A DNA stretch of 48,598 nucleotides from Streptomycetaceae bacterium (GTDB lineage: Bacteria; Actinomycetota; Actinomycetes; Nanopelagicales; Nanopelagicaceae), in assembly GCA_007279945.1 (NCBI GenBank), contig QYPG01000026.1, forward strand, positions 1-48,598, in the 5' to 3' direction. The number at the start of each line of letters is the position of its first letter. Position 1 is the first letter of the stretch. The notes beneath the pieces are model-generated. The model worked only from the letters and a program-made list of their open reading frames with translations, was not told the DNA's origin and did no database searches. Shown piece after piece: positions 25,285 through 35,888 of the stretch. Both the position numbers and the translations under genes were made by a program.

Positions 25285-25686
25285 CTACGCCCCAGTTGTT
25301 ACGGGCGAATTTTCTAACACGCGCCACTCTTCATCAGTGAATAACCGCGACCTTGTAAGAAAGCGTTTTCCCTCTGTCGACTCGAGGGAAAACCCTCCTC
25401 CTCTTCCATCTACAACATCAATAGTTAAATGCGTGTGCTTCCAGTATTCAAACTGAGTTGCAGACATCCATACGCGAATCGCTTCTTCAACTCCTTCAAT
25501 AACTAATTCGCCGACTAAAACATCAGAGCCACCAACTCTAAACTCACCTTTCAAATAACACATAGGCGATGATCCATCACAACAACCACCTGATTGATGA
25601 AACATTAGCGGACCATTTATTTTTGTTAACTTGAGTAATAGCTCTGCCGCCTCGGGTGTGTAATCAACGCGGGACGGCAGAGACAT
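25285..25686 (-). CDS. DUF779 family protein
   Basis: This 133-aa protein matches DUF779, a small family usually encoded next to AcoD/ExaC-type aldehyde dehydrogenases. The conserved core is LMFHQSGGCCDGSSPMC (residues 28-44), with three Cys (C35, C36, C44) and a His that could bind a metal or cofactor, an inference. It starts 9 bp after the aldehyde dehydrogenase stop and is surely in the same operon. Its biochemical function is unknown; a role in maturing or assisting the dehydrogenase is suggested only by the linkage. Confidence 0.82.
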   Translation of the reverse strand: MSLPSRVDYTPEAAELLLKLTKINGPLMFHQSGGCCDGSSPMCYLKGEFRVGGSDVLVGELVIEGVEEAIRVWMSATQFEYWKHTHLTIDVVDGRGGGFSLESTEGKRFLTRSRLFTDEEWRVLENSPVTTGA

Positions 25687-25695
25687 TAGTACTCC

Positions 25696-27219
25696 TTAAA
25701 AGAAGCCGAGCTTGTTTGGTGAGTACGAAACAAGCAGGTTCTTAGTTTGTTGGTAATGATCAAGCATCATCTTATGGTTCTCGCGGCCGATTCCAGAGGC
25801 TTTGTAGCCACCAAATGCAGCTCCAGCTGGATAAGCGTGATAGCAGTTAGTCCAGACACGACCAGCTTGGATAGCTCGGCCTGCGCGATAAGCGGTATTC
25901 ATATCGCGTGTCCATACACCTGCACCTAGACCGTACAAGCTGTCATTGGCAATCTCAATGGCATTATCGAAGCCATCGAACTTTGTAACTGAGACAACTG
26001 GACCGAAGATCTCCTCTTGGAAGATGCGCATCTTGTTATGGCCTTCAAAGATAGTAGGCATAACGTAGTAGCCACCGGAAAGCTCGCCGCCCAAATCTGC
26101 GCGCTCACCACCCGTGATTACCTTTGCGCCCTCTTTCTTACCAATATCTAGGTAGGAAAGAATCTTTTCTAACTGATCTGTGCTGGCTTGTGCACCAATC
26201 ATCGTAGAAAGATCCAATGGGTGTCCCTGCTTAATCGCATTGGTGCGTGCAGTGACATCACCTAAGAATCGATCGTAGATTTTGGTATCGATCAAACCGC
26301 GCGAAGGGCAGGTGCAGACCTCACCCTGGTTGACGGCAAACATCGTGAAGCCTTCAAGTGCCTTGTCATAAAAGGCATCGTCTTCGGCAGCAACATCACC
26401 AAAGAAGATATTCGGACTTTTGCCACCGAGTTCAAGGGTGACAGGAATAATGTTCTCTGATGCATACTGCATAATCAAGCGGCCTGTTGTGGTTTCACCT
26501 GTGAATGCGATCTTGGCAATGCGTGGAGAAGATGCCAATGGCTTACCGGCTTCGACACCAAAGCCGTTAACGATATTAACAACACCATCTGGCAAAAGGT
26601 CTTTGATGATATCCATCAAGAACAAGATCGATACTGGAGTCTGCTCAGCTGGCTTTAGTACGACGCAGTTACCTGCGGCGATTGCTGGAGCTAACTTCCA
26701 TACTGCCATCAATATTGGGAAGTTCCACGGAATAATTTGGCCAACTACACCCAGTGGTTCGTGGAAGTGATAGGCGACAGTGTCATTGTCCAGTTCGCCA
26801 GCTGATCCTTCTTGCGCACGGATAGCTGCGGCAAAGTATCTAAAGTGATCGATTGCAAGTGGAATATCTACATAGAGCGCCTCACGAACTGGTTTTCCGT
26901 TTTCCCATGTTTCGGCAACTGCTATGGCTTCAACATTTGCCTCCATGCGATCGGCAATTTTGTTAAGAATAATTGCGCGTTCAGTTGCAGATGTCTTACC
27001 CCATGCAGGAGCTGCAGCATGTGCTGCATCAAGTGCCTTATCAATATCTTTAGCATTTCCACGTGCAACATCACAGAAAACTTTTCCAGTTACTGGAGTT
27101 ACGTTTTCAAAGTACTGACCTGAATCTGGCTTTTCATACTTGCCATTAATCCAATGGTCATAACGAGGTAGATATGTAACTTTGCTTCCGGGTTGGCCGG
27201 GAGCGATGAAATCAGTCAT
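25696..27219 (-). CDS. NAD-dependent aldehyde dehydrogenase (AcoD/ExaC/AldB type)
   Basis: This 507-aa enzyme carries the family Glu region [12 protein letters not shown] and the catalytic Cys in [12 protein letters not shown], a CTCPSR form characteristic of the acetaldehyde dehydrogenases AcoD, ExaC and AldB. The NAD-binding [17 protein letters not shown] segment and the [11 protein letters not shown]-terminal motif are intact. It oxidises acetaldehyde or similar short aldehydes to acids. GGAGAAGAA precedes the ATG. A palindrome (27237-27254) between the -10 box and the start suggests regulation. It is followed by its usual DUF779 partner. No alcohol dehydrogenase is nearby. Confidence 0.93.
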   Translation of the reverse strand: MTDFIAPGQPGSKVTYLPRYDHWINGKYEKPDSGQYFENVTPVTGKVFCDVARGNAKDIDKALDAAHAAAPAWGKTSATERAIILNKIADRMEANVEAIAVAETWENGKPVREALYVDIPLAIDHFRYFAAAIRAQEGSAGELDNDTVAYHFHEPLGVVGQIIPWNFPILMAVWKLAPAIAAGNCVVLKPAEQTPVSILFLMDIIKDLLPDGVVNIVNGFGVEAGKPLASSPRIAKIAFTGETTTGRLIMQYASENIIPVTLELGGKSPNIFFGDVAAEDDAFYDKALEGFTMFAVNQGEVCTCPSRGLIDTKIYDRFLGDVTARTNAIKQGHPLDLSTMIGAQASTDQLEKILSYLDIGKKEGAKVITGGERADLGGELSGGYYVMPTIFEGHNKMRIFQEEIFGPVVSVTKFDGFDNAIEIANDSLYGLGAGVWTRDMNTAYRAGRAIQAGRVWTNCYHAYPAGAAFGGYKASGIGRENHKMMLDHYQQTKNLLVSYSPNKLGFF

Positions 27220-27236
27220 TTCTTCTCCAATTTCAC

Positions 27237-27254
27237 GTGCGCAACGGTGCGCAC
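27237..27254. promoter_or_regulatory. Operator-like palindrome before the aldehyde dehydrogenase gene
   Basis: GTGCGC-N6-GCGCAC lies just downstream of a candidate -10 box and 18 bp upstream of the ATG. Repressor binding here would block transcription. Confidence 0.45.
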
Positions 27255-27265
27255 ATGTTGGATTG

Positions 27266-27294
27266 AAACTAGACCTACGTCAGATGACTAACAA
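27266..27294 (-). promoter_or_regulatory. Candidate promoter of the aldehyde dehydrogenase-DUF779 operon
   Basis: Leftward TTGTTA (27294-27289) and TAGTTT (27271-27266) with a 17-bp spacer, about 45 bp upstream of the ATG. Confidence 0.45.
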
Positions 27295-27338
27295 GGAGAA
27301 TCTGAGGCCTACCCCTCAATAGAGTTGAGAGTTGAGCG

Positions 27339-28553
27339 TTATGCCATAGCTTTCTTAAGGTTCTCATCAATTGATGCCAAGAACTCTTGTGTTGTTTGCC
27401 ATGGCGCAGTTTTGGAGATAAGCAATGCTAGATCTTTCGTCATCTTGCCTTCTTCAACAGTTTCGATGCATACGCGTTCTAGCGTTGCACAAAAAGCTGC
27501 AAGTTCGGCGTTGTTATCTAGCTTTGCGCGATGGGCTAAGCCACGAGTCCAGGCAAAGATTGATGCAATTGGATTTGTCGATGTCGCTTTACCTTGTTGA
27601 TGATCACGATAGTGACGGGTCACAGTTCCGTGAGCGGCCTCTGACTCTACAATCTTTCCATCTGGAGTCATCAAGACAGATGTCATCAAACCAAGTGAGC
27701 CATAGCCCTGAGCAACGGTGTCAGATTGAACATCGCCGTCGTAGTTCTTACATGCCCAGACATATCCACCCTCCATACGAAGTGACATAGCGACCATGTC
27801 ATCGATTAGGCGGTGCTCATACCAAATCCCTGCAGCCTCAAAGGCGGTCTTGAATTCAGCTTGGAAAATCTCTTCAAAGATATCTTTAAAGCGACCGTCA
27901 TAAGCCTTCAAGATTGTGTTTTTGGTTGACAGGTAAACCGGGAAGTTACGGTTAAGTCCGTAGTTCAAAGAAGCCCGGGCAAAGTCACGGATTGATTCAT
28001 CCATGTTGTACATACCCATTGCAACACCCGATGATGGGAAATCAAAGACGTTGTATTCAACTGGCGCAGAGCCATCTGCTGGAACAAATGTCATTGTTAA
28101 CTTGCCGGCACTTGGAACTTTGAAATCTGTTGCTTTGTACTGATCGCCAAAAGCATGGCGACCAATAACAATTGGCTTAGTCCAGTGAGGTACCAAACGT
28201 GGAACGTTGCTGATAATGATCGGCTCGCGGAAAATCACGCCGCCCAAGATATTGCGGACAGTTCCATTAGGGGACTTCCACATCTTCTTAAGGCCAAACT
28301 CTTCAACACGGGCCTCGTCAGGAGTGATCGTTGCGCACTTAATTCCAACGCCATGCTTTTGAATCGCATGTGCGGAATCAATGGTTACCTGATCATCGGT
28401 TGCATCACGGTTTTCCATGCCAAGATCGTAATAATCAAGGTTGACGTCTAGATAAGGAAGGATCAATGACTCCTTGATGAACTGCCAAATGATGCGAGTC
28501 ATCTCATCGCCATCTAGCTCAACAACTGTTCCTTCTACTTTAATCTTGGCCAT
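27339..28553 (-). CDS. icd: NADP-dependent isocitrate dehydrogenase (dimeric, eukaryote-like)
   Basis: This 404-aa enzyme oxidatively decarboxylates isocitrate to 2-oxoglutarate in the TCA cycle. Family marks are [13 protein letters not shown] at the N-terminus, the substrate-loop segment [13 protein letters not shown], and the NADP-site region [16 protein letters not shown] followed by [14 protein letters not shown]. Length and motifs fit the homodimeric type II class rather than the E. coli type or the monomeric form common in other actinobacteria. AAAGGGGAG precedes the ATG. It follows mdh by 15 bp and ends the housekeeping run. Confidence 0.96.
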   Translation of the reverse strand: MAKIKVEGTVVELDGDEMTRIIWQFIKESLILPYLDVNLDYYDLGMENRDATDDQVTIDSAHAIQKHGVGIKCATITPDEARVEEFGLKKMWKSPNGTVRNILGGVIFREPIIISNVPRLVPHWTKPIVIGRHAFGDQYKATDFKVPSAGKLTMTFVPADGSAPVEYNVFDFPSSGVAMGMYNMDESIRDFARASLNYGLNRNFPVYLSTKNTILKAYDGRFKDIFEEIFQAEFKTAFEAAGIWYEHRLIDDMVAMSLRMEGGYVWACKNYDGDVQSDTVAQGYGSLGLMTSVLMTPDGKIVESEAAHGTVTRHYRDHQQGKATSTNPIASIFAWTRGLAHRAKLDNNAELAAFCATLERVCIETVEEGKMTKDLALLISKTAPWQTTQEFLASIDENLKKAMA

Positions 28554-28568
28554 GCGTTGTTCTCCCCT

Positions 28569-29519
28569 TTAGAGTGTTTGGACGTCTGCTTGTTTTGCAC
28601 GAACTGCCTCAGCGGCAGCTTTAAGCGCGGTAACTTCGGATTCAGTCAGTGCGCTTTCAACGACTTTCTTGATTCCGCTACGGCCAATCTCGGCTTCAAC
28701 ACCAAGATAGACACCTGAAATTCCATATTCGCCATCGACCCATGCACACACAGGCATCACGGCACCAGAGTCTTCGATGACGGCCTTTGCCATACGTGCA
28801 GCAGCTGCAGATGGTGCGTAATACGCAGAGCCTGTCTTGAGCAAGGCGACAACTTCTGCGCCACCATTGCGTGTGCGATCAACTAGTTCATCGATTTCTA
28901 CTTGCGACAAAAGCTCAGTCAGGGCTTGTCCATTAACAGTGCAACGACTTGGAACTGGAACCATGGTGTCACCGTGTGAACCAAGCGTCAGAGTTTTTAC
29001 AACGCCAACTTTGACTGCCAACTTCTCGGCAACAAAGTTTGTAAAGCGGGCAGTATCTAGCATTCCGGCTTGACCCATGACGCGATTTTTAGGAAAACCA
29101 GTTGCAATTTGAGCAAGGGCGGTCATCTCATCGAGAGGATTTGAAACAACGATGATGACTGCTTTAGGTGAATGCTTAGCAATGTTTTCTGCAACTCCTC
29201 GAACAATTCCAGCGTTAACGCCGATTAAATCCATGCGGCTCATGCCTGGCTTGCGTGGAAGGCCTGCGGTAATGACAACGACATCTGAATGTGCTGTGGC
29301 TTCATAACCAGCACCTTCGGCTGTTGTAGTTGCACCGATTATTTTGGTTTCAAAACCTTCGATTGATCGCGATTGATTCATATCGAGAGCTAAACCTTCA
29401 GGCTTTCCTTCGACAATGTCGGTTAGCACGACCGTGTCAAAAACATCGTATTCGGCTAATCGAAGTGCAGTTGTTGAACCATAAAAGCCTGCACCTACTA
29501 CTGTTACTTTTCCGCCCAT
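28569..29519 (-). CDS. mdh: Malate dehydrogenase (LDH-like type)
   Basis: This 316-aa enzyme interconverts malate and oxaloacetate with NAD. It has the N-terminal Rossmann motif VVGAGFYGS, the substrate-site segment GLPRKPGMSRMDL, VVSNPLDEMT, and the catalytic His in LGSHGDTMVPVPS. The Arg in the mobile loop (PRKPG) rather than Gln marks malate over lactate specificity. AAGGAGTACGCC precedes the ATG. It is 39 bp from the preceding small membrane protein gene and 15 bp from icd, so two TCA enzymes are made together. Confidence 0.95.
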   Translation of the reverse strand: MGGKVTVVGAGFYGSTTALRLAEYDVFDTVVLTDIVEGKPEGLALDMNQSRSIEGFETKIIGATTTAEGAGYEATAHSDVVVITAGLPRKPGMSRMDLIGVNAGIVRGVAENIAKHSPKAVIIVVSNPLDEMTALAQIATGFPKNRVMGQAGMLDTARFTNFVAEKLAVKVGVVKTLTLGSHGDTMVPVPSRCTVNGQALTELLSQVEIDELVDRTRNGGAEVVALLKTGSAYYAPSAAAARMAKAVIEDSGAVMPVCAWVDGEYGISGVYLGVEAEIGRSGIKKVVESALTESEVTALKAAAEAVRAKQADVQTL

Positions 29520-29558
29520 GGCGTACTCCTTTTTGTGTGTTGTGGCACTGCGTAAACT

Positions 29559-29786
29559 CTACCGTCCGTGAGGAAGTGCAACTGCCAGAGCAAAAAGGGC
29601 TATTGCGATAATGAGTGGAAAATAAAAGTCGAATCTACGACGGCTACGCGCTTTGAGCGCTACTCCTGCAGTGCCGGCTGCGATAAAAAGTGACCCACCT
29701 CGCACAATTCCACCTATGCCTAAAGCTACGCCAAGAAGTATCGAGATACTACTGAAAATATTCAGCAGTCGATTAGTTAGCTGCAT
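29559..29786 (-). CDS. Small two-helix membrane protein, function unknown
   Basis: The predicted 75-aa protein has two hydrophobic segments (about 11-30 and 55-70) joined by a basic loop ([10 protein letters not shown]), giving a hairpin with the loop probably in the cytoplasm. Its start overlaps the folD stop by 10 bp, and 39 bp separate it from mdh. I do not recognise the family. A similar small membrane protein (DUF3017 type) is found next to folD in other actinobacteria, which this may be; this is from memory and not certain. Confidence 0.62.
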   Translation of the reverse strand: MQLTNRLLNIFSSISILLGVALGIGGIVRGGSLFIAAGTAGVALKARSRRRFDFYFPLIIAIALFALAVALPHGR

Positions 29787-30616
29787 GCATCAACTACGTT
29801 CTTAATCAACATTGCGCGAGTCATCGGACCTACTCCACCCGGCATCGGCGCAACCCATGATGCAACCTCCATAACACCAGGATCTACATCGCCCAATAAA
29901 CCCTTATCCGTGCGTGAGATTCCAACATCAATGACAACAGCGCCTGGTTTTATCATGGTGGCCTTTAGGAAATGTGCTTGACCGATAGCTGCAACAATAA
30001 TGTCGGCGTTTTTTGTGTGAGTTAACAAATCTTTAGTACCGGTATGTGTCAACGTGACTGTTGCATTTTCTTGTTTGCGAGTAAGTAGTAAACCAAGTGG
30101 GCGACCAACAGTTAAGCCACGTCCAATCACGGTTACCTCTGCGCCTTGTGTACTAACTCCATAATGCGTTAAGAGCTCAACAATTCCATGAGGTGTACAT
30201 GGCAATGGAGCGTCATAACCAGAGACTAAGCGTCCTAAGTTCATCGGATGCAGCCCGTCGGCATCCTTTGTTGGATCAATTGCTTCTAGAACTCTTTGAG
30301 TATTGATTCCTTTAGGAAGTGGTAGTTGAACGATGTAACCAGTGCACTCTGGGGATGAATTGAGATCTTTTATCGCCGCCATAACATCGGCCTCGGTTGC
30401 ATCGGCGGGCAGATCGACACGAATTGAGTTGATACCAACTTCATGGCAGTCACGGTGCTTACCACCCACGTAGGAGTGAGAACCGGGATCATCGCCAACT
30501 AAAACTGTTCCGAGCCCTGGCGTGATGCCACGAGATTTTAATTCGAGAACCCTTACAGCTAATTCAGATTTAATCGAAGCTGCTAATGCCTTGCCATCTA
30601 AGATCTGTGCGCTCAT
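29777..30616 (-). CDS. folD: Bifunctional methylene-THF dehydrogenase / methenyl-THF cyclohydrolase
   Basis: This 279-aa enzyme makes 10-formyl-THF, the formyl donor for PurN and PurH encoded just upstream. It shows [14 protein letters not shown] with the catalytic Lys, the folate-site segment [21 protein letters not shown], and [12 protein letters not shown] at the C-terminus. A TAGGAT hexamer ends 6 nt before the ATG, so an internal leaderless promoter may add to read-through from purH (20-bp gap). Confidence 0.96.
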   Translation of the reverse strand: MSAQILDGKALAASIKSELAVRVLELKSRGITPGLGTVLVGDDPGSHSYVGGKHRDCHEVGINSIRVDLPADATEADVMAAIKDLNSSPECTGYIVQLPLPKGINTQRVLEAIDPTKDADGLHPMNLGRLVSGYDAPLPCTPHGIVELLTHYGVSTQGAEVTVIGRGLTVGRPLGLLLTRKQENATVTLTHTGTKDLLTHTKNADIIVAAIGQAHFLKATMIKPGAVVIDVGISRTDKGLLGDVDPGVMEVASWVAPMPGGVGPMTRAMLIKNVVDACS

Positions 30617-30622
30617 ATGGCA

Positions 30623-30628
30623 ATCCTA
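30623..30628 (-). promoter_or_regulatory. Possible internal -10 box for folD
   Basis: TAGGAT read leftward, 6 nt before the folD ATG, matching the leaderless arrangement at other genes here. The -35 region is weak. Confidence 0.35.
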
Positions 30629-30636
30629 TGCCAGCT

Positions 30637-32172
30637 CTATGCGTGAGAGAAATGGCGCGTGCCTGTGAAGAACATCGCGATTCCAGCGCTTTGCGCTGCA
30701 GCGATGACTTCTTCATCTCGAACACTGCCACCAGGTTGCACCACAGCGATGACACCAGCGTCGAGCAAGATTTGTAAACCATCTGCAAATGGGAAAAATG
30801 CATCGCTGGCGGCGACAGAGCCCGCCACTCGATCCCCCGCTCTAGTAACTGCAAGGCGCGCTGAATCTACGCGATTGACTTGTCCCATTCCGATTCCAAC
30901 CGATGCGCCATCTTTACTTAATAGAATTGCATTGCTCTTTACGGCGCGTACTGATTTCCACGCAAACTCTAAATCCTTCATTAATGCATTACTGACTTTT
31001 TCACCACTAACCTGAACCCAGGCTGCTGAACTATCTCCCGGTGCATTTATTAAGTCCGTCTCTTGGAGTAAAGCTCCCCCAGATACTGGGCGCATTTCAA
31101 GCTTTGAAATAGTTGTAACATCGCACTGTAAAATTCGAATCGAAGGTTTCTGAGCTAAGAGCTCTACTGCACCCGCTTCATAACTTGGCGCAATAACAAC
31201 TTCGGTAAATATCTCAGACAACTTCTGTGCCATAGCCAGACTCACTTGGCGATTTGCTGCAACTACTCCGCCAAAAGCAGAAACAGGATCGCACTCATGT
31301 GCTTTGCTGTGGGCAACCGCTATTTCTGTAGAAATTGCGATTCCACACGGGTTAGCATGCTTGATGATTGCAACACATGGCTGCTCATGATCTAACGCTG
31401 CCCGCCATGCTGCATCGGCATCGGTGTAGTTATTAAATGACATCTCTTTTCCATGTAACTGTACTGCGCCAACAATTCCTGCAGGCCCGCCTGAGTAAAT
31501 CGCTGCACTCTGGTGTGGATTTTCGCCATAGCGCAAAGTATTTTCGCGCTTATAAATTCGGCCAAACCAATCAGGTAACTCTTCGCTGGTATCTAGCCAC
31601 GTTGCTATCGCTAAGTCATATTCAGCCGTTGTTCTAAAGACTTCTAAAGCCAATGCTTTGCGCTGCTCATAGGTAAAGCCACCAGCTTTGATCGCTTCAA
31701 TCAAAGCATCGTATTGCGATGTTTTGCAGACGACCGCCACGGAGTTGTGATTTTTTGCCGCTCCGCGCAACATGGATGGGCCACCAATATCAATCTGCTC
31801 GATAGATTCAGCAAAATCAGCGCCCGAAGCAATGGTTTCGGCAAAAGGATACAAGTTAATAATGACAAGATCAAAAGGGGCAATATTTAACTCAGCAATT
31901 GCATCTAAGTGCTCTGGATTGCTTTGATCGGCCAGAATTCCAGAGTGCACACGAGGATGAAGAGTCTTAACTCGCCCACCCATAATCTCTGGAAAGCCTG
32001 TGTACTCACTTACTTCTACTACTGGAATACCTACGGCAGCTAAATTCTTGGCAGTCGAACCAGTTGAAAGGATTTCGATTCCAGCTTCGCTAAGAACTTT
32101 TCCAATCTCGAGTAAGCGAGTTTTATCGTAGACGCTAACAAGTGCCCGTCGAATCACTTTACGTTCAGACAT
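30637..32172 (-). CDS. purH: Bifunctional AICAR formyltransferase / IMP cyclohydrolase
   Basis: This 511-aa enzyme performs the last two steps of IMP synthesis. The N-terminal MGS-like cyclohydrolase domain begins at [15 protein letters not shown] and contains STGSTAKNL; the formyltransferase domain has the IIKHANPCG motif with the catalytic Lys-His pair. It overlaps purN by 8 bp and is followed 20 bp later by folD, which provides its cofactor. Confidence 0.97.
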   Translation of the reverse strand: MSERKVIRRALVSVYDKTRLLEIGKVLSEAGIEILSTGSTAKNLAAVGIPVVEVSEYTGFPEIMGGRVKTLHPRVHSGILADQSNPEHLDAIAELNIAPFDLVIINLYPFAETIASGADFAESIEQIDIGGPSMLRGAAKNHNSVAVVCKTSQYDALIEAIKAGGFTYEQRKALALEVFRTTAEYDLAIATWLDTSEELPDWFGRIYKRENTLRYGENPHQSAAIYSGGPAGIVGAVQLHGKEMSFNNYTDADAAWRAALDHEQPCVAIIKHANPCGIAISTEIAVAHSKAHECDPVSAFGGVVAANRQVSLAMAQKLSEIFTEVVIAPSYEAGAVELLAQKPSIRILQCDVTTISKLEMRPVSGGALLQETDLINAPGDSSAAWVQVSGEKVSNALMKDLEFAWKSVRAVKSNAILLSKDGASVGIGMGQVNRVDSARLAVTRAGDRVAGSVAASDAFFPFADGLQILLDAGVIAVVQPGGSVRDEEVIAAAQSAGIAMFFTGTRHFSHA

Positions 32173-32734
32173 GTCGCTCCAAAGTTGGAAGAATTAGCGC
32201 AATGGTCGCAACAATGAGACCTCGTTCAACTTTCTTAATTCTCTCATGAAGTGTTGCCTCATCATCACCGGGCAGAATAGGAACCTCCATCTGCGTAATG
32301 ATTGGCCCAGTGTCGACACCATCATCTACCCAGTGAACTGTTGTGCCGGTTACTGCAACACCAGCGGCAAGTGCATCTCTGACTGCATGTGCGCCTGGAA
32401 AGTTAGGCAATAGCGCGGGATGGATATTTATTGTTGGAAATCTATGGACGAAATCAGGGGGAAGGATGCGCATGAAGCCGGCGCTCACCACTAAGTCGGG
32501 TTCATATACAGCGACTCGCTCAGTGATCTGAAGATTCCAATCTTGGCGTGAAGCCCCAACGGCAATGACATCGATTGCAATACCCATTGCCTGTGCTTTA
32601 ACTAAGACCGGTGCTGCATCGTTATCACTTATTACTGCAGCGATTTCTATATCTAAGTCAGCCTGCGAATCAAAGATTGCTTGTGCCAACGTACCTGAAC
32701 CTGAAGCCAAAATGACAAGGCGATGAGCCATCAA
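32165..32734 (-). CDS. purN: Phosphoribosylglycinamide formyltransferase
   Basis: This 189-aa GART enzyme uses 10-formyl-THF to formylate GAR in purine synthesis. The catalytic Asn-His-Asp set is visible in [15 protein letters not shown] and [11 protein letters not shown], and the phosphate-binding loop [11 protein letters not shown] is at the N-terminus, though its usual GSG-N form is GSGT here. It overlaps the PerM-like gene by 4 bp and purH by 8 bp. Two adjacent Met codons start the frame. Confidence 0.96.
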   Translation of the reverse strand: MMAHRLVILASGSGTLAQAIFDSQADLDIEIAAVISDNDAAPVLVKAQAMGIAIDVIAVGASRQDWNLQITERVAVYEPDLVVSAGFMRILPPDFVHRFPTINIHPALLPNFPGAHAVRDALAAGVAVTGTTVHWVDDGVDTGPIITQMEVPILPGDDEATLHERIKKVERGLIVATIALILPTLERHV

Positions 32735-33807
32735 CGCTTACCTATTCGAGGAATGTAAAGCGCGAGCAAAGCACCAATAATTAACTCTCCCCCAACACTT
32801 AAAGTAAATTTCCAGGGAGAGACTCCTACCGCTGACATTGCATCAGTAATCAAAGCCCCGCTACCGGCATATCCGATAAGGGCAATTATTAGTACAGAGG
32901 CAGTCAAACTCTGCATGAGAATTTTTGTATTAAGCGCAACAGTCCACACTGCAAGCAATGCGCCAGAAAGAATAACGATTACAATTCCTAAGAGTGCAAA
33001 GTGGAAGGTACCTGAAGGAAGCGCTCCGAGAAGTGGAAAAGCTGGGATGGAATTAAGGTGAAAACTCCAAGGTGAAATCATCGAACCCGATCCAACAGCA
33101 AAGCCCGCACCTGAAAAATAACCTAAGGTTGCAACAACGGCATTAGGTAAATACAAAATATTGAGCAAGAGTAAAAGTGAACCACCAAGCAATCCTGGCT
33201 CAAGGACGGTAGTTAAGTTCTTTACGGTAGATAAATGGGCAAAAATATTGATTCCAAAGATGATTGATGAGATGCCCAGTAAGAATGCAATAATTCGCGA
33301 ACTGTAGAGAATCGCCTGCCCAAAAATTAGGCGGCGACCTACTGTTGCGCCGCTAACAAGTGTGAGTGGCAAGAAGAAAAGTGGGGCCAAATACCACACT
33401 GGTTTTACTGCGCTCGTGGAAGAGAAAATGGCAAAAAGCGCACCGATTGCGCTATATATAACGGCAAACATTGTTCGTGCTAATGGAATAAGTGATGTGT
33501 CATGATCGAGGCGACCAATTGTTCGTGCTATTCCATTTCGTATCGCAAGAATTGGAAATACAAGTGCCCCGAGTGGTAAATACGATAGATAACCTGCAGC
33601 ATTGACTGGCGGAAGCGCTAGCGAAAATGGCAGTTGGTGCGCCGATAACCAAATCCATAACGCTGCCCGAAGTGGATCTCCGGTGTTTCCGGTGGCGCTA
33701 CCTGCAGTGGCCCAGGCAAAGAGAGCTATAAAAGATGTAGGTAATAATAGAAGTGCAATGCTGCGCAGCACTTGGGTCAGTGTGACTCCAAGTACGCGCC
33801 CGAACAT
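32731..33807 (-). CDS. PerM/DUF6350-like polytopic membrane protein
   Basis: This 358-aa protein has roughly eight to nine hydrophobic segments across its whole length and no catalytic motif I recognise. Its position between sucD and purN matches the mycobacterial locus where perM (Rv0955), linked to cell division, sits, and that is the main basis for the call. The gap from sucD is 5 bp and it overlaps purN by 4 bp, so expression is coupled to TCA and purine genes. The function here is unproven. Confidence 0.72.
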   Translation of the reverse strand: MFGRVLGVTLTQVLRSIALLLLPTSFIALFAWATAGSATGNTGDPLRAALWIWLSAHQLPFSLALPPVNAAGYLSYLPLGALVFPILAIRNGIARTIGRLDHDTSLIPLARTMFAVIYSAIGALFAIFSSTSAVKPVWYLAPLFFLPLTLVSGATVGRRLIFGQAILYSSRIIAFLLGISSIIFGINIFAHLSTVKNLTTVLEPGLLGGSLLLLLNILYLPNAVVATLGYFSGAGFAVGSGSMISPWSFHLNSIPAFPLLGALPSGTFHFALLGIVIVILSGALLAVWTVALNTKILMQSLTASVLIIALIGYAGSGALITDAMSAVGVSPWKFTLSVGGELIIGALLALYIPRIGKR

Positions 33808-33812
33808 TTCTG

Positions 33813-34694
33813 TTACCGACCTAAAATATCGCGCAGCAACTGCGCGGTTTCACTAGGAGTCTGGCCAACTTTTACGCCTGCTTCTTCGAGTGCATCTTTC
33901 TTACCTTGCGCTGTACCTGACGAGCCCGAAACAATTGCACCTGCATGGCCCATTGTCTTTCCTTCAGGTGCGGTAAATCCTGCTACGTAGCCAACCACTG
34001 GCTTAGTCACATATTCGGCGATAAAAGCCGCTGCGCGCTCTTCTGCGTCACCACCAATTTCACCAATCATGACGATCGCAGTTGTCTCTGGATCATCTTG
34101 AAATGCGCGCAAGCAATCAATATGTGTTGTTCCAATAACTGGATCTCCACCGATTCCAACTGCCGTACTAAAACCAATATCGCGTAGCTCATACATCATT
34201 TGGTAAGTAAGAGTTCCTGATTTTGAAACTAAACCAATAGGCCCCGCACCTGTGATGTCAGCAGGAATAATTCCAATATTTGATTTTCCAGGACTAATTA
34301 AGCCTGGGCAGTTTGGCCCAATAATTCGAGTTGTTCCCTTGGTGACTGAGTATGCGTAGAAACTTGCAGAGTCATGAACTGGAATTCCTTCAGTGATAAC
34401 AACTACCAACGGCATCGCTGCATCGATTGCATCGATGACTGCAGCTTTTGCAAACTTTGGCGGAACGAAGACAACCGAAGCAGTGGCAGCAGTTGCCGAC
34501 ATGGCCTCAGTGACTGTATTAAAGACGGGAAGCTGGTGGCCATCGATTTCTACGACCTGTCCACCTTTACCAGGAGTTACTCCGCCCACAATCTTTGTGC
34601 CAGATGCCAACATACGGCGTGTGTGTTTAGTTCCTTCAGAGCCGGTCATACCTTGAACAATGACCTTAGTATTTTCATTAAGGAAGATAGACAT
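33813..34694 (-). CDS. sucD: Succinyl-CoA synthetase alpha subunit
   Basis: This 293-aa subunit binds CoA and carries the phosphohistidine. It has the CoA-binding region [22 protein letters not shown], and the active-site [18 protein letters not shown] segment with the phospho-His. With SucC it makes ATP or GTP from succinyl-CoA in the TCA cycle. Its ATG shares one base with the sucC stop (TAATG), so the two are translationally coupled. Confidence 0.97.
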   Translation of the reverse strand: MSIFLNENTKVIVQGMTGSEGTKHTRRMLASGTKIVGGVTPGKGGQVVEIDGHQLPVFNTVTEAMSATAATASVVFVPPKFAKAAVIDAIDAAMPLVVVITEGIPVHDSASFYAYSVTKGTTRIIGPNCPGLISPGKSNIGIIPADITGAGPIGLVSKSGTLTYQMMYELRDIGFSTAVGIGGDPVIGTTHIDCLRAFQDDPETTAIVMIGEIGGDAEERAAAFIAEYVTKPVVGYVAGFTAPEGKTMGHAGAIVSGSSGTAQGKKDALEEAGVKVGQTPSETAQLLRDILGR

Positions 34695-35857
34695 TACTTA
34701 GCCGCCAATTCTGCAGCTCGGTCAGCTGCTCCATCCATGGTGTCGGCCTGTTCGATGAGCGGGTGTGCCGCTTTAGCCAAAATTGCACGCCCCTCTTTCA
34801 CATTATTGCCATCTAAACGCACAACAATTGGCTTAGTCGCCTTGTCGCCGAGGAGCTGCAATGCTTGAACAATTCCATCTGCCACGGCGTCACATGCAGT
34901 GATCCCACCAAATACATTAACGAAGACGCTCTTCACATCTTTATCACCAAGAATTATTGAAAGGCCATCGGCCATAATCTGTGCCGATGCTCCGCCCCCG
35001 ATATCTAAGAAGTTAGCCGGGCGAACCCCACCATGCTTGGTGCCCGCATAGGCAACAACATCAAGTGTGCTCATCACAAGACCTGCGCCATTACCAATGA
35101 TCCCAACTTCACCATCCAACTTTACATAGTTTAAGTTCTTAGCTTTAGCTGCAGCCTCTAATGCATTTGTTGCCGCATGATCTACTAAGGCTTCATGATC
35201 AGGTTGGCGAAACTCTGCATTGTCATCTAGAGTAATTTTTCCATCGAGAGCAATTACTTTTCCATCTTTAGTCTTAACCAATGGGTTGACTTCAACTAAT
35301 GTGGCATCTTCAGATTGGAAAACTTCCCAAAGCTTCAATAGGACATCCGCAACTTGATCGGCAACATCACTTGGAAAATTAGCAGCTGCAATAATCTCTT
35401 TTGCCTTAGCCACACTGATTCCATCAACTGCAGAGACGGGAATCTTTGCTAATTTTTCAGGCGCAGTATGTGCAACCTCTTCAATATCCATTCCGCCGGA
35501 AACCGAAGCCATTACTAGAAATGTTCGATTAGATCGATCTAGCAAAATAGCTAAGTAGTACTCAGCTTCAATGGGTGCAGCCGCGGCAATCATCACAATG
35601 CGAACTTCATGGCCTTTAATATCCATTCCAAGGATTGCTGCCGCTTTTTCGCGAGCATCTTTTGGATTCTCGGCCACCTTGACTCCGCCAGCTTTACCTC
35701 GTCCACCTACTTTGACTTGTGCCTTAACGACAACTTTGCCGCCTATTTTTGTTGCTGCAGCTTCGGCTTCATCGGCCGTTGTTGCAACTGCAGCCGCCAA
35801 AACTGGCACCCCATGCTTTTCAAATAAGTCACGGGCTTGATATTCAAAGAGATCCAC
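34694..35857 (-). CDS. sucC: Succinyl-CoA synthetase beta subunit
   Basis: This 387-aa ATP-grasp subunit binds the nucleotide and forms the complex with SucD. N-terminal family motif: [17 protein letters not shown]. The [16 protein letters not shown] segment, EVNPLV, and [10 protein letters not shown] are also typical. The start is GTG, with GGAG 5 nt upstream. The gene follows pcrA by 31 bp, and sucD overlaps its stop. Confidence 0.97.
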   Translation of the reverse strand: MDLFEYQARDLFEKHGVPVLAAAVATTADEAEAAATKIGGKVVVKAQVKVGGRGKAGGVKVAENPKDAREKAAAILGMDIKGHEVRIVMIAAAAPIEAEYYLAILLDRSNRTFLVMASVSGGMDIEEVAHTAPEKLAKIPVSAVDGISVAKAKEIIAAANFPSDVADQVADVLLKLWEVFQSEDATLVEVNPLVKTKDGKVIALDGKITLDDNAEFRQPDHEALVDHAATNALEAAAKAKNLNYVKLDGEVGIIGNGAGLVMSTLDVVAYAGTKHGGVRPANFLDIGGGASAQIMADGLSIILGDKDVKSVFVNVFGGITACDAVADGIVQALQLLGDKATKPIVVRLDGNNVKEGRAILAKAAHPLIEQADTMDGAADRAAELAAK

Positions 35858-35888
35858 TGGTACTCCGCATCATGTTCAGGGGGTAATC

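Noticed and set aside
13700-27220. Nar region as a genomic island with mobile elements
   Set aside because: No integrase, transposase, tRNA edge or direct repeats were seen; base composition looks similar by eye, and I could not compute it.
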